Notes under the pieces: generated by a model | Databases searched by the model: none | Seen by the model: only the letters and a program-made list of their open reading frames with translations | What the model was told of the DNA's origin: nothing | Shown here: one piece after another, positions 7,401 through 14,511 of the stretch | Layout of the letters: every line of letters starts with the position of its first letter | Position numbering within the stretch: the first letter of the stretch is position 1 | Translations under genes and position numbers: made by a program | NCBI RefSeq assembly: GCF_000711955.1 | Contig: NZ_JONR01000063.1 | Coordinates: 1-18,157 of the forward strand | From: Nevskia soli DSM 19509 | GTDB lineage: Bacteria > Pseudomonadota > Gammaproteobacteria > Nevskiales > Nevskiaceae | Direction: 5' to 3' | DNA: 18,157 nucleotides

Positions 7401-7846
7401 GGAAGCATCGGGATGCGTTGTTTGCGCGCCGCTACGGCACCCTGGGATTCATCGCCCTGCCGCAGGTGATCCTGTTCCAGATCGTGCTCGCCTCGATCTC
7501 GCCGTTGCTGGATCTGGCATTGATTTTCCAGATCGTGAAGACCGGCATCGACTGGCTGCAGCACCGCGGCCAGTTCGATCCCACCAACCTCTACCTCACC
7601 ACCATCTATTTCTTCGCCTTCATGGCCCTGGATACGGTGGTGGTGGCCATCGCCCTGGCCATGGAGAAGCAGGAAGAGTGGAGCCTGCTGCCGCTGCTGG
7701 CCTTGCAGCGCTTCGGCTACCGTCAGCTGCTCTACTACGTGGTGATCAAGTCGGTGTTCTCCGCCGCGGCGGGCGGCCGCGTCGGCTGGGGCAAGCTGGA
7801 GCGCAAGGGCACGGTATCGAACTTCGAGTCGCCGCCGGGCGGATAG
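4415..7846 (+). CDS. Trimodular GH18-like / polysaccharide deacetylase / GT2 membrane protein
   Basis: This 1143-residue protein appears to build and modify a beta-linked amino-sugar polymer across the inner membrane. A basic N-terminus leads into a membrane helix (about 23-43). A GH18-like domain (about 115-430) keeps the acidic core of the active site, Asp229 and Glu231 in TVDFES. A NodB/CE4 deacetylase domain (about 485-690) has TFDDGPD with Asp499 and Asp500, zinc ligands His550 and His554 (HTFTH), RPPY at 588-591 and His657 (LLHDSGG). After a second helix (about 725-750) comes a processive GT2 domain with Asp804/805, DAD at 855-857, EDQD at 946-949 and QRFRW at 983-987, then C-terminal membrane helices. 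This order puts hydrolase and deacetylase in the periplasm and the synthase in the cytoplasm. PgaB combines deacetylase and GH-like domains and PgaC is a GT2, so this resembles a fused PNAG- or chitin-type system. The ATG at 4415 is preferred over TTG at 4379. Confidence 0.9.
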   Translation: MSEHSVFFDPSGKRARRLRRLQWIFGSVISVIAVAFAGYLLVISPSATSDLTGQAAALFHLPLTGVSFDKVDPKTTKRVAAGLRARQRDLARDSLAKRAHEARNKPAPAWLSGVPGRALSMGFYANWDDNSLPALKRALPQLDWVIPAWLNLQGPDMALHSEMNQLAVDAISQLRPNIPVLPMIQNSVEGSWDGPGLARLLADPARRAARLREIVAFLDTNKMRGLTVDFESVPPAAQKDLLVFLGELEAEFDKRDWALLVCVPFDDPDWNYQAVSDVADFLVLMAYDEHWEEGAPGSIASQAWFEKTLDKRMKDLDPAQTIIAIGNYGYDWTAGKPAEDLTYQEAIRSAQESEADIDFDEDAENPHFSYEEEGRKHEVWFLDAVTSYNQIRASDIYKPFGYVLWRLGSEDPSVWSVLGRPYGAPVPDGLRTIDGGQDVDFRGQGEILRVAAIPAQGKRTLEIDPDSGDIVDQTYTAMPMSYVIQRFGAVPNKIALTFDDGPDRRWTPAILDILKAKGVRATFFVIGENAGSSPELVRREVAEGHDVGNHTFTHPNLSVVPEQLERLELDTTRKLFESITGRSMRLFRPPYLGDADPTSLDQIDAVRVAQNMGFVTVGLRIDPDDWMQPGVQNIIDQTLSQIQSDDEDVRGQIVLLHDSGGDRSQTIAALPVIIDALRAKHYELVPVSELAGLTPDQVMPPLPQGSVLPRMARPVFLTLGQFGQVMHALFMAAIALGLARVVFLCVLGLMHKWRELHTVPPVLPDDAPLISVLIPAHNEARVIVASIRRILGSSYPRIEVIVIDDGSDDDTAAVVSQNFPASDAVTVISVANGGKARALNVGLGLARGSVIVALDADTQFEPETISNLARWFADPKVGAVAGNAKVGNRVNTITNWQALEYISAQNLERRALMVLGCITVVPGAVGAWRRSVLDELGGFPSNTLAEDQDLTISVQKAGYEVLYDSAAIAWTEAPDTVQGLIRQRFRWAFGTFQCIWKHRDALFARRYGTLGFIALPQVILFQIVLASISPLLDLALIFQIVKTGIDWLQHRGQFDPTNLYLTTIYFFAFMALDTVVVAIALAMEKQEEWSLLPLLALQRFGYRQLLYYVVIKSVFSAAAGGRVGWGKLERKGTVSNFESPPGG

Positions 7847-7850
7847 ACGA

Positions 7851-7880
7851 AAAAAGGCCCCGATGATCGGGGCCTTTTCC
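7851..7880. terminator. Bidirectional intrinsic terminator
   Basis: A perfect inverted repeat, GGCCCCGAT-G-ATCGGGGCC (7856-7874), has an A run on its left and TTTT on its right, so it gives a G+C-rich hairpin followed by a U tract on both strands. It starts ten bases after the stop of the polysaccharide gene and lies just past the stop of the convergent DUF1329 gene, so it should serve both. Confidence 0.92.
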
Positions 7881-7909
7881 GTCCAGCCTTGCTGAGGCGG
7901 CGATAGCGC

Positions 7910-9289
7910 TCAATGCCCGCCGCGCCGCGCCGCGTCCGGCGTGAAATCGTTTGGCGTCAGGCCGCCTTCGTTCAGTTTCTCGCCCTCGGGCTGCTCGTTG
8001 ACCAGGCGGTCGGCGACATAGGCGCCGTCGACGAGGTCGTGGTAGACCGAGACGCCGGCGTGGAAGGCCTGCATCTCATAGGCGTAGAAGTAGTTGACCA
8101 TGCCCACGCGCCACAGCTGCAGGCGGTTGTCGTAGGTGTCGGCCATCACGCCGTGCCAGGTGTCCTCATCCATGTAGATCACGCGCTTCTTGTACAGGTG
8201 GCGATACCCAGGTTTGAGGTTGCCTTCCAGCACCCAGACGCGGTGCAGCTCGTAGCGCATGTAGTCGGGATTGATGGTGCCCTGCTTGAGCAGGTCGGCG
8301 TATTTCACCTTGGGATCGTTGAGGCGGTAGCCGTCGTAAGGGATGTAGACCTCGCGCTTGCCGGCGATCTTCCAGTCGTAGCGTTCGGGCGAGCCGTTGA
8401 GCAGGCGGTCGTCGTCCACCGTCCTGAAGCCGCCGGCGCCTTGCGGCAGGTCGTAGCCGAACTCCGGCGACTCGCGCACGCGGCGGGTACCGGGGTTGTA
8501 GCCCCAGGTGTGGATGTAGTTGTGGTCGTAGTCGTTGGGCGTCCAGCCGACATTGATGCTGCCCTTGTCGCGTTCCGGCAGCAGCGTCATGACGTAGAAG
8601 TAGGAGCTGAGCACGTCGTTGGTCGAGCCGCGCTTGTTCGGATCGTTCACCGGCGCCAGGATCTTGTAGGCGACGCGGCCCCAGGAGATATTGCCGTTGG
8701 CATAGACCGCGCCCTGGTCATAGGTGGCGACCTCGGTCCAGGCGCGGGTCGGCAGCTGCAGGTTCCATTGCAGCTCGGAGCCGTTCTTCGGGATGGGGAA
8801 GGGCACCGCGCCGGTGGTGGCGCTGACACCGATGCCTTCGTGCAGCAGCGTCGCCGTGGTGGCGTTCTTCTTCAGCGTGTCGCAGACCCAGTCGGCATAG
8901 CGGAAATCGCGGTGGCTGGTGTAGACCGGCATGCGGAAGGTGGCGGGATAGCGTTTGAACAGCGCCTTCTCGCCGTCGGTAAGCTTGTCGGCGTATTGCG
9001 CCAGGTTCTGCGCGGTGATGGTGAACAGCGGCTTCTCGTCGGCGTAGGGATCGGGGTCATGGCCGCGCGCGTTCTTCACCTCCAATCCAGGAGGCGCGCC
9101 CAGCCACTTGCCGCTGTAGGCCGGAATGCTGCCGTCGGCGTTGCCGGCGCGTTCGGCGCCGGTGCAGGTCAGCTTGTCGCCGCCGAGTTGCGCCGCCTCT
9201 TCGGCGGACACCGCTGCCACGGCAGGCTGTACAGACAGGATGCTTGCTGCCGCGGTCAATGCCGCGGCGCATGCCAGTTTCAGGTTCAT
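7910..9289 (-). CDS. DUF1329 domain-containing exported protein
   Basis: This encodes a 459-residue protein of the DUF1329 family, which usually accompanies DUF1302 barrels in Proteobacteria. A signal peptide is clear (MNLKLACAAAL, then a hydrophobic core, cleavage probably after AVA near residue 26), and no lipobox Cys follows, so the mature protein should be periplasmic or attached to the outer membrane. The body is rich in Tyr, Trp and Asp with beta-type stretches such as YELHRVWVLEGNLKPGYRH. The start at 9289 is supported by GGAGG nine bases upstream; an ATG at 9307 would only lengthen the n-region. It is the second gene of an operon, 49 bases after DUF1302. The molecular role is unsettled. 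In other bacteria the pair has been linked to lipid or hydrophobic-substrate handling with RND/MMPL exporters, but no such exporter lies in this window. Confidence 0.9.
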   Translation of the reverse strand: MNLKLACAAALTAAASILSVQPAVAAVSAEEAAQLGGDKLTCTGAERAGNADGSIPAYSGKWLGAPPGLEVKNARGHDPDPYADEKPLFTITAQNLAQYADKLTDGEKALFKRYPATFRMPVYTSHRDFRYADWVCDTLKKNATTATLLHEGIGVSATTGAVPFPIPKNGSELQWNLQLPTRAWTEVATYDQGAVYANGNISWGRVAYKILAPVNDPNKRGSTNDVLSSYFYVMTLLPERDKGSINVGWTPNDYDHNYIHTWGYNPGTRRVRESPEFGYDLPQGAGGFRTVDDDRLLNGSPERYDWKIAGKREVYIPYDGYRLNDPKVKYADLLKQGTINPDYMRYELHRVWVLEGNLKPGYRHLYKKRVIYMDEDTWHGVMADTYDNRLQLWRVGMVNYFYAYEMQAFHAGVSVYHDLVDGAYVADRLVNEQPEGEKLNEGGLTPNDFTPDAARRGGH

Positions 9290-9338
9290 CGAAAATTTCC
9301 TCCGCATTGGGGTTTCGATCCTTGGCCCGGGGTCGGGC

Positions 9339-11006
9339 TCAGAATCGGTATTTGAGGTTCAGCGCCACGTAGTCGCGGTCCGCGAGCGGGTGGGTGGTCG
9401 GGTTGGCGCTGCCGAGGAAGGCGTTGTAGCTGGTCGCCACCTCGAGCTTGGAGAGATACGTGAAAGTCAGGCCGACGCTGGCGCGCTGGTCGCCATGGCC
9501 GACCAGGCTGCCGAAGGCGCCGGATACCGCCGCGGTGCCGGTGACGGCATGGGCCCAGGTGAACGGCACCGCCAGGTCCCAGCCGTTGAACACATTGGGG
9601 TAGTTCAGCGTGGCGCTGCCTTCGTAAGCCCAGGCGTTCTTCGTATTGACCAGGGTGCTGCCGCCGCCGACCGCATCGACGCCGTTGACGTGGAGGTAGC
9701 CCACCTCGCCGACGAAATCCACTTCGCGGGCAATGAAGCTCGGCCCGAGGATGTAGATGGCCGAGGCCTGCGCCTGCGTCGCCTTGCCGGGGCTGGCGGT
9801 GGCGCCGGCGGCGGTGTTGACCAGCAGCGGCACGCCGTCCTTGTAGCTCACTTCGCCGGCGACATTGACCGGGCCGATCGACGAGGACAGGCTGATGCCG
9901 GTGAGGTCGATGCCGTCGGCATAGCGGATGTTGTAGGTGGTCGGCAGCAGTGTGGTCGGGTCGAAGTTGGTCACCACGCCCGGATTCTTGTCGTGGTAGC
10001 GCAACTGGTAGATGCCGATCTCGGTGAAGGAGTTGAGGCTGTAGTGCAGCCCAAGGCCCCATTGGCCGAAGTCGCTGGGCTTGAGATCGCCGGCGCGCTG
10101 GATGGTGTAGTTGCCGCCGGTGGACAGGGGAAAGGCGTAGATGAACTCGGCGCCGGGCCCCACGACATCGGTGTAGGAGAAGTAATCGCCCACCGGATCC
10201 AGTTCGTTGTAGCGGTACTGGAACTGGTAGTAGCCGAGCAGGCTCAGGTCCTTGGTCAGCGACCATTGCACCGAGCCCTGGTTCACCGGCAGCAGGATGT
10301 CTTTCACCTCGGTGCCGGGGATGTTGGCGCGGGTCGCGTCGGCGGGCCCTTGCGCGCCGGAAATGTTGGGGAAGAACAGGCCTTCGCCCCAGGCCACCAC
10401 CTGACGGCCCAGGCGTACGTTCAGATCGGTATGGCCGATGTTCCAGTCGGCATAGGCATAGGCGTCGAGCAGGCGCGCGCGATTGCCCTGGAAATACTGC
10501 GCGTCGTCGCTGAACTGGCTGTTGGGCCCGGCTTTGTTGATGGTGCCCGGCGAGTCGTTGTCGTTGGGATGGTGATAGGCCTGATCGTAGAAGCCGTCGC
10601 CGCGCACGAAAACGCCGTAGTTCTTGTGGCGCAGGTCCGCTTCCAGGCGTGCGCTGATACGGTTGTTGATCAGGCTGCCGGCGCCGAAGTTGCGGTCGCC
10701 GTCATCCATGTTGATGGTGGTGGGCAGGAAATTGCTGCCCAGCGGGCCGTTCACCAGCGATGCGGAAGGATCGCTCAGGCGCACGCCCAGGGCATAGTTG
10801 AGCGTCACCGTGTATTGCATCGCGGTATCGTTGCCGAAGTCCAGCGATCCCGCCTGCGCTTCGCCGCACAGCCCGCCGGCCAGTCCCATCGCCGCCAGCG
10901 CGAGGCTGCGCTTGCGCATGCCGCACAGGTCGCCGCCGAAGCCCCGGGCAGCGTCCGTACGAGCGCAGCCCATGCGAGCGGAATGAGTCCGCTGTTTTCT
11001 GTTCAT
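9339..11006 (-). CDS. DUF1302 outer-membrane beta-barrel protein
   Basis: This encodes a 555-residue DUF1302-family protein. After a long N-terminus comes a signal peptide (MRKRSLALAAMGLAGG, cleavage after AQA at about residue 52). The mature part alternates short amphipathic strands with loops, as in outer-membrane barrels, and ends in YVALNLKYRF, a terminal-Phe beta-signal of the kind recognised by the Bam machinery. The start at 11006 has GGAGG six bases upstream. A second Met at codon 30 would give a more ordinary signal peptide but lacks a clear ribosome-binding site. The Cys in the signal region does not fit a lipobox because Leu precedes it. It is first in an operon with DUF1329, downstream of a co-oriented LuxR-type gene. 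It probably passes or binds a hydrophobic compound, which is inference from the family. Confidence 0.9.
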   Translation of the reverse strand: MNRKQRTHSARMGCARTDAARGFGGDLCGMRKRSLALAAMGLAGGLCGEAQAGSLDFGNDTAMQYTVTLNYALGVRLSDPSASLVNGPLGSNFLPTTINMDDGDRNFGAGSLINNRISARLEADLRHKNYGVFVRGDGFYDQAYHHPNDNDSPGTINKAGPNSQFSDDAQYFQGNRARLLDAYAYADWNIGHTDLNVRLGRQVVAWGEGLFFPNISGAQGPADATRANIPGTEVKDILLPVNQGSVQWSLTKDLSLLGYYQFQYRYNELDPVGDYFSYTDVVGPGAEFIYAFPLSTGGNYTIQRAGDLKPSDFGQWGLGLHYSLNSFTEIGIYQLRYHDKNPGVVTNFDPTTLLPTTYNIRYADGIDLTGISLSSSIGPVNVAGEVSYKDGVPLLVNTAAGATASPGKATQAQASAIYILGPSFIAREVDFVGEVGYLHVNGVDAVGGGSTLVNTKNAWAYEGSATLNYPNVFNGWDLAVPFTWAHAVTGTAAVSGAFGSLVGHGDQRASVGLTFTYLSKLEVATSYNAFLGSANPTTHPLADRDYVALNLKYRF

Positions 11007-11331
11007 CTTTCTCCTCCGGATTTTTATATTTTTCGGGCAAGGCCCGGAGGCAAGACTCTCCCCGCAAGCCGGAAGCAGAATCGTCCAAATGGCTTAAACC
11101 AAATGCACCAACCCGGCCGTACGGCGGCGAAGGGCATGCGCCGGGTGTAATGTCTCTGCCGTGAAACAGGCAAGGGAATGCAGCGGCGATGCGGCGTCGG
11201 GAGCGGCTCGTCGTACCCTAAGAAATGCAGCCGGGATTCGAGCGGACATAGATGCGCGCCTTGCGCGGGCGACGGACGGTTGGCTCAGCGCGATCGGCGG
11301 CGCCGTACCAGACGGTATGTTCCGGCGGCCG
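11007..11331 (-). promoter_or_regulatory. Leader of DUF1302-DUF1329 operon with RBS-pairing hairpin
   Basis: This 325-base stretch has no convincing gene. Read on the minus strand, CCTCCGG (11050-11044) is perfectly complementary to CCGGAGG (11019-11013), which contains the Shine-Dalgarno of DUF1302. A competing hairpin, CGGGC-CTT-GCCCG (11046-11034), uses part of the upstream arm, so the two folds exclude each other. An A/U-rich segment (AAAAATATAAAAAT) separates the arms. The remainder, 11053-11331, should carry the operon promoter and the 3' end of the LuxR-type message, but I cannot place a promoter or a clear terminator there. Confidence 0.45.
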
Positions 11332-12519
11332 CTATTGCGGGGTGACGCTGGCCAGCAGCAGGCGCACCAGGGCGGTCTGCCGCGTCACACCGGTCTTGGA
11401 GAAGATGGCGCGCAGCTGCGCGCGGGCAGTGTTCTTGCGCACGCCGAGCTGGACGGCGGCTTCATCCAGGCTCTGGCCGTCCGCCAGCAGCAGCGCCAGC
11501 GAGGATTCCGCCGGGGTCAGGCCGAACAGGCGCTGGATCATCTCGCGCGAGGCCTGCGAGCGGCTTTCCGGATCGCGGATGAATACCGCCACGGTGGGCC
11601 GATGCCGGGTTTCCAGCCAGTCGCCCTGCGGGATGCTGCGCAGCGCCAGGCCCAGCTTGGCGCGCCCGGAGGGCCGGCTGATCGACATCGCCTGGGACAC
11701 CGCGCCGGCGGTGCTGGTGATGCCTTGCAGGGCCAGCTTGATCAGGCGATACAGTTCGCGGTTCTCCGCGCCATAGCCGGCTTCCAGCAGGCCCTGCGCG
11801 ATGCGCAGGCCGTCGTTCTCGCGCAGGATGTGGTGCGCCACGCTGTTGGTCTTGAGCACGGTGCCGGCCTCGTCGAGGATCACTGTGCCGAGCAGCATGC
11901 GGTCCACCGTGCCGGCCAGCAGTTGGCGTTCGGATTCGGCCGCGTCGATGCTGGTGTAGAGGCGCACGGCGTTTTCGAAATGCGGCAGCAGCATCTGGCA
12001 CAGCGCCTTGTCCGCCGCGGAGAACGGCGGCGCTTCCGCCGGGCGGCAGATGCGGAAGCGGCATTCCGAGCCTTCCTCGGTATGGATGTCCGCGCCCATG
12101 ACGTAGCGCACACCGGCGGGCTCGCAGAACTGCCGGTAGTACTCGCTGTTGAGCCAGTTGCTTTCGCCCACCATCTCGTCGGCGGTGACGATGCGGTCGC
12201 TGGGCAGGTTCATGAACGGGTCGAGCGTGAACACATCCGGGTTGATGTGCGGACTGGCGGCGACGTGCGGGCCGCCTTCGCGCCCCATGTTGACCATCAG
12301 CGCCTGGTGACCGGCCGAAGCCGGACGCAGGATCAGCGTCACCCAGCTCGCCTGCAGCAGCCGGTGCAGGGCTTCGACCGCACCGGACCAGGGAAGGGGA
12401 TCCAGGGCGCCGCGATAGACCAGCGCCACCAGCCGGCTGAACTGGTCGAGCGGCAGCGTCACGCCGTGCGCGCCGCTGCCGGTTTCTTCGCTGCTTTTCT
12501 CTTTCAGCTTGCTTGCCAC
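11332..12519 (-). CDS. LuxR-type helix-turn-helix transcriptional regulator
   Basis: This encodes a 395-residue regulator. The C-terminal 65 residues form a LuxR/GerE DNA-binding domain: LTPAESSLALLLADGQSLDE, then AVQLGVRKNTARAQLRAIFSK and TGVTRQTALVRLLL. The first 330 residues match no effector domain I can name. They have a mixed alpha/beta pattern that could be PAS- or GAF-like (for instance DEAGTVLKTNSVAHHIL near the middle) and no phospho-acceptor receiver domain. The start is GTG at 12519; no Met follows for over 90 codons, and the Shine-Dalgarno is weak. It lies 63 bases after the MocR-type gene and 325 bases before the DUF1302-DUF1329 operon on the same strand, so it is the natural candidate to control that operon. 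That link is inference. Confidence 0.88.
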   Translation of the reverse strand: MASKLKEKSSEETGSGAHGVTLPLDQFSRLVALVYRGALDPLPWSGAVEALHRLLQASWVTLILRPASAGHQALMVNMGREGGPHVAASPHINPDVFTLDPFMNLPSDRIVTADEMVGESNWLNSEYYRQFCEPAGVRYVMGADIHTEEGSECRFRICRPAEAPPFSAADKALCQMLLPHFENAVRLYTSIDAAESERQLLAGTVDRMLLGTVILDEAGTVLKTNSVAHHILRENDGLRIAQGLLEAGYGAENRELYRLIKLALQGITSTAGAVSQAMSISRPSGRAKLGLALRSIPQGDWLETRHRPTVAVFIRDPESRSQASREMIQRLFGLTPAESSLALLLADGQSLDEAAVQLGVRKNTARAQLRAIFSKTGVTRQTALVRLLLASVTPQ

Positions 12520-12582
12520 CGTGCGATCCAGCGGGGATGAGTGCGGCCGATCTTAACGCATGGCTTCAGGGCGGCGGTGTCG

Positions 12583-14001
12583 CTACATCGCCGCGGCAAG
12601 CCGTCCCACGGCGGCTACCGCGTCCTCGATCTGCTGCGACCAGGGATGACCGTAGTTCAGGCGGATGCAGTTGGTGAACTGGCGTTTGGCCGAGAACATG
12701 GGACCCGGCGCGATGCTGATGCCCTGGGCCGCCGCCCGCCGGTTCAGCTCCAGCGCGTCCACCGCGGCGGGGAGTTCGAGCCACAGGAAATAGCCGCCGC
12801 GCGGACGGCTGACGCGCGTCTGCGTCGGAAAATGGCGGCCGATGGCTTGCAGCATCTGGTTCTGCTGTGTCTGCAAGGCCTGGCGCAGGCGGCGCAGGTG
12901 GTATTCGTAGCCGCCTTCGCCGAGATAGCGGGCGAGGGCTTCCTGTGCCGCCACCGTGGTGGAAATCGAGGCGGTGAACTTGAGCCGCTCCACCTGTCGC
13001 GCATAGCGGCCGGGTGCGGCCCAGCCGATGCGGTAGCCGGGTGCCAGGCACTTGGAGAAGGAGCCGCAGTGCAGCACCAGTCCCGAGCGGTCCTGCGCCT
13101 TCAGCGGCCGCGGCGGCTCGCCGCCGAAATACAGCTCGCTGTAGACGTCGTCCTCGATCAGCGGGATGTCGCGGGCTTTGAGCAGCGTGACCAGCCGTTG
13201 CCGGTTTTCCTCCGGCATGCTGCCGCCGAGAGGGTTCTGGAAGCTGCTCATGAACCAGCAGGCCTTGACGTCGTGCTTGCGCAGCATGCGCTCCAGGCTG
13301 TCCAGTTCGACACCGTCGCGCGGATGCGTCGGCACTTCCAGCGCGCGCAGGCCGCGCCGCTCCAGCGCCTGCAGGGCGCCGTAGAAGGCGGGCGATTCCA
13401 CCGCCACGATATCGCCCGGCTGGGTCACCGCCTGCAGGCACAGGTTGAGGGCTTCCATGGCGCCGGAGGTGATGACGATGTCCTCCACCGGCACCTGCAC
13501 GCCGGCCATCAGGTAGCGCCGCGCGATCTGCCGGCGCAGTTCCCAGCTGCCCGGCGGCAGGTCGGTCACCGTGGCCCAGGGGTCGAGATGGCGGGCCACG
13601 CCGCCGAGCAGCTGCGCCAGGCGCGGCAGCGGAAACAGCAGGGGGCTGGGGAAGGCCGAGCCCAGCGGCACCAGAGCGCGGTTGCGCGTCGCGTCGAGGA
13701 TGTCGAACACCAGGTCGGCCACGGCCACCGTGGTGGCGGCGCGGGGCGAGCGCGACATGGCCGGTTCCCGCGGCATGTCCTTCCAGTAGGCGCTGACCAC
13801 GTAGCCGGAGCGCGGCCGCGCCTCGATCTGCCCGCGATCCTCCAGCTCGTGATAGGCCTGCAGTACCGTCGACTGGCTCAGCTTGCGGCGCTTGCACATG
13901 TTGCGCACCGAGGGGATCTTCTCGCCTGGGCGCAAGATGCCGCTTTCGATCATGCCGGCGACTTCGGCGGCGAGCTCCCGGTACAGCGTCATGGGCCCCA
14001 T
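12583..14001 (-). CDS. MocR/GabR-type GntR-family regulator with aminotransferase domain
   Basis: This encodes a 472-residue fusion of a GntR winged helix and a fold-type I aminotransferase, the length expected for MocR-subfamily regulators. The DNA-binding part spans about residues 5-75 (GILRPGEKIPSVRNMCKRRK, then LSQSTVLQAYHELEDRG). The PLP domain follows a linker, with VITSGAMEALNL, NPLGGSMPEENR, EDDVYSELYF and the Schiff-base Lys317 in SFSKCLAPGYRIGW. Such proteins use PLP adducts as sensors, for example of GABA, taurine or PLP itself. The target here is unknown. Two in-frame ATG codons (14001 and 13992) are possible starts, neither with a strong ribosome-binding site. It is divergent from the DUF2970 gene across 93 bases and may autoregulate there. 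Confidence 0.92.
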   Translation of the reverse strand: MGPMTLYRELAAEVAGMIESGILRPGEKIPSVRNMCKRRKLSQSTVLQAYHELEDRGQIEARPRSGYVVSAYWKDMPREPAMSRSPRAATTVAVADLVFDILDATRNRALVPLGSAFPSPLLFPLPRLAQLLGGVARHLDPWATVTDLPPGSWELRRQIARRYLMAGVQVPVEDIVITSGAMEALNLCLQAVTQPGDIVAVESPAFYGALQALERRGLRALEVPTHPRDGVELDSLERMLRKHDVKACWFMSSFQNPLGGSMPEENRQRLVTLLKARDIPLIEDDVYSELYFGGEPPRPLKAQDRSGLVLHCGSFSKCLAPGYRIGWAAPGRYARQVERLKFTASISTTVAAQEALARYLGEGGYEYHLRRLRQALQTQQNQMLQAIGRHFPTQTRVSRPRGGYFLWLELPAAVDALELNRRAAAQGISIAPGPMFSAKRQFTNCIRLNYGHPWSQQIEDAVAAVGRLAAAM

Positions 14002-14094
14002 CTGCTATGGTCAGGTTCGGGATAGTCTGTAACTGTTTCTGTCGCGGCGCCAGTTCCAGAATGTGCGCACGGCATCCGGACAGGAGAGCAGGAC
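14002..14094. promoter_or_regulatory. Divergent intergenic region with CTGT repeats
   Basis: This is the 93-base space between the MocR-type regulator and DUF2970. CTGT occurs three times with six-base periodicity, at 14027, 14033 and 14039. Short direct repeats are common operators for MocR-type regulators, so this is a possible self-binding site. An AGGAG about ten bases before the ATG at 14095 serves DUF2970. Confidence 0.3.
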
Positions 14095-14331
14095 ATGGAA
14101 CAGGCACAGAAATACGCGGTAGCCGCGGAAATGGAGCGGGTGACGCTGCTGCAGACCGTCGCCAGCGTGCTGTCATCCTTCTTCGGCGTGCAGAGCTCGA
14201 AGCACTGGCAGCGCGATTTCACCCATGGCAATGCCCTCACCTTCATCATGGTCGGGGTGGTGCTGGCCGCCGGCTTCGTGCTGACCCTGCTGACGGTGGT
14301 GAAGCTGATCCTGCGCCACGCCGGGATGTAG
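14095..14331 (+). CDS. DUF2970 family small membrane protein
   Basis: This encodes a 78-residue protein matching the pattern I know for DUF2970: an N-terminal amphipathic stretch (LLQTVASVLSSFFGVQSS), a short polar motif with DFTHG at about residues 42-46, and one C-terminal membrane helix (about 48-72, FIMVGVVLAAGFVLTLLTVV) followed by basic residues. It is probably an inner-membrane protein. The family's function is unknown to me. The start ATG has AGGAG upstream at good distance. It is followed by rdgC 180 bases downstream and could share a transcript with it, although a separate rdgC promoter is possible. Confidence 0.85.
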   Translation: MEQAQKYAVAAEMERVTLLQTVASVLSSFFGVQSSKHWQRDFTHGNALTFIMVGVVLAAGFVLTLLTVVKLILRHAGM

Positions 14332-14409
14332 CAGCCGGCCGGGCGGGGCGCAGCCGGCGGTTGAGGCCGGTTGCCGCGGCGGGAGTCGAACGGCGGGCGC
14401 GATTTGGGC

Positions 14410-14454
14410 TAAAGTGCGCCCCTTCCATCCGATCTTTCCGGCCCGCTTCCGGGC
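14410..14454 (+). promoter_or_regulatory. Possible rdgC promoter -10 and leader hairpin
   Basis: TAAAGT at 14410-14415, followed by GCGCC, has the look of a -10 box with a downstream G+C-rich discriminator, but no good -35 sits 16-18 bases upstream. A hairpin GCCCG-CTTC-CGGGC (14441-14454) lies in the putative leader. Confidence 0.28.
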
Positions 14455-14511
14455 GCCGCGCGAGCTGTTTGCTTGCAGGCCAAGGGGCGAGCCGCCTGCC
14501 GCGACTGCCCG

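Noticed and set aside
4406..7564. Very long open frame antisense to the polysaccharide gene
   Set aside because: The opposite strand has all recognisable domains and motifs. The antisense product is His/Arg/Asp-rich with no coherent fold, a usual shadow of high-G+C coding DNA.
7913..9355. 480-codon plus-strand frame across DUF1329
   Set aside because: It is a mirror of a clear minus-strand gene. It also begins right after the bidirectional terminator and shows no family motif.
10850..10920. Lipoprotein signal in DUF1302 (Cys in GGLCGEAQA)
   Set aside because: Leu precedes the Cys where a lipobox needs a small residue, and an ordinary AQA cleavage site follows.
9126..11150. 674-codon plus-strand frame across DUF1302
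   Set aside because: It mirrors the DUF1302 gene, which has a signal peptide, a ribosome-binding site and a barrel terminus on the minus strand. The plus product is a low-complexity Val/Ala/Gly shadow.
11053..11331. Possible small gene in the gap between LuxR-type gene and DUF1302
   Set aside because: Short frames exist but none has a ribosome-binding site with a plausible product. The plus frame beginning GTG at 11161 simply runs on into the antisense of the LuxR-type gene.
12541..14025. 494-codon plus-strand frame across the MocR-type gene
   Set aside because: The minus strand encodes a full-length winged helix plus aminotransferase with its Schiff-base Lys. The plus product has no recognisable domain.
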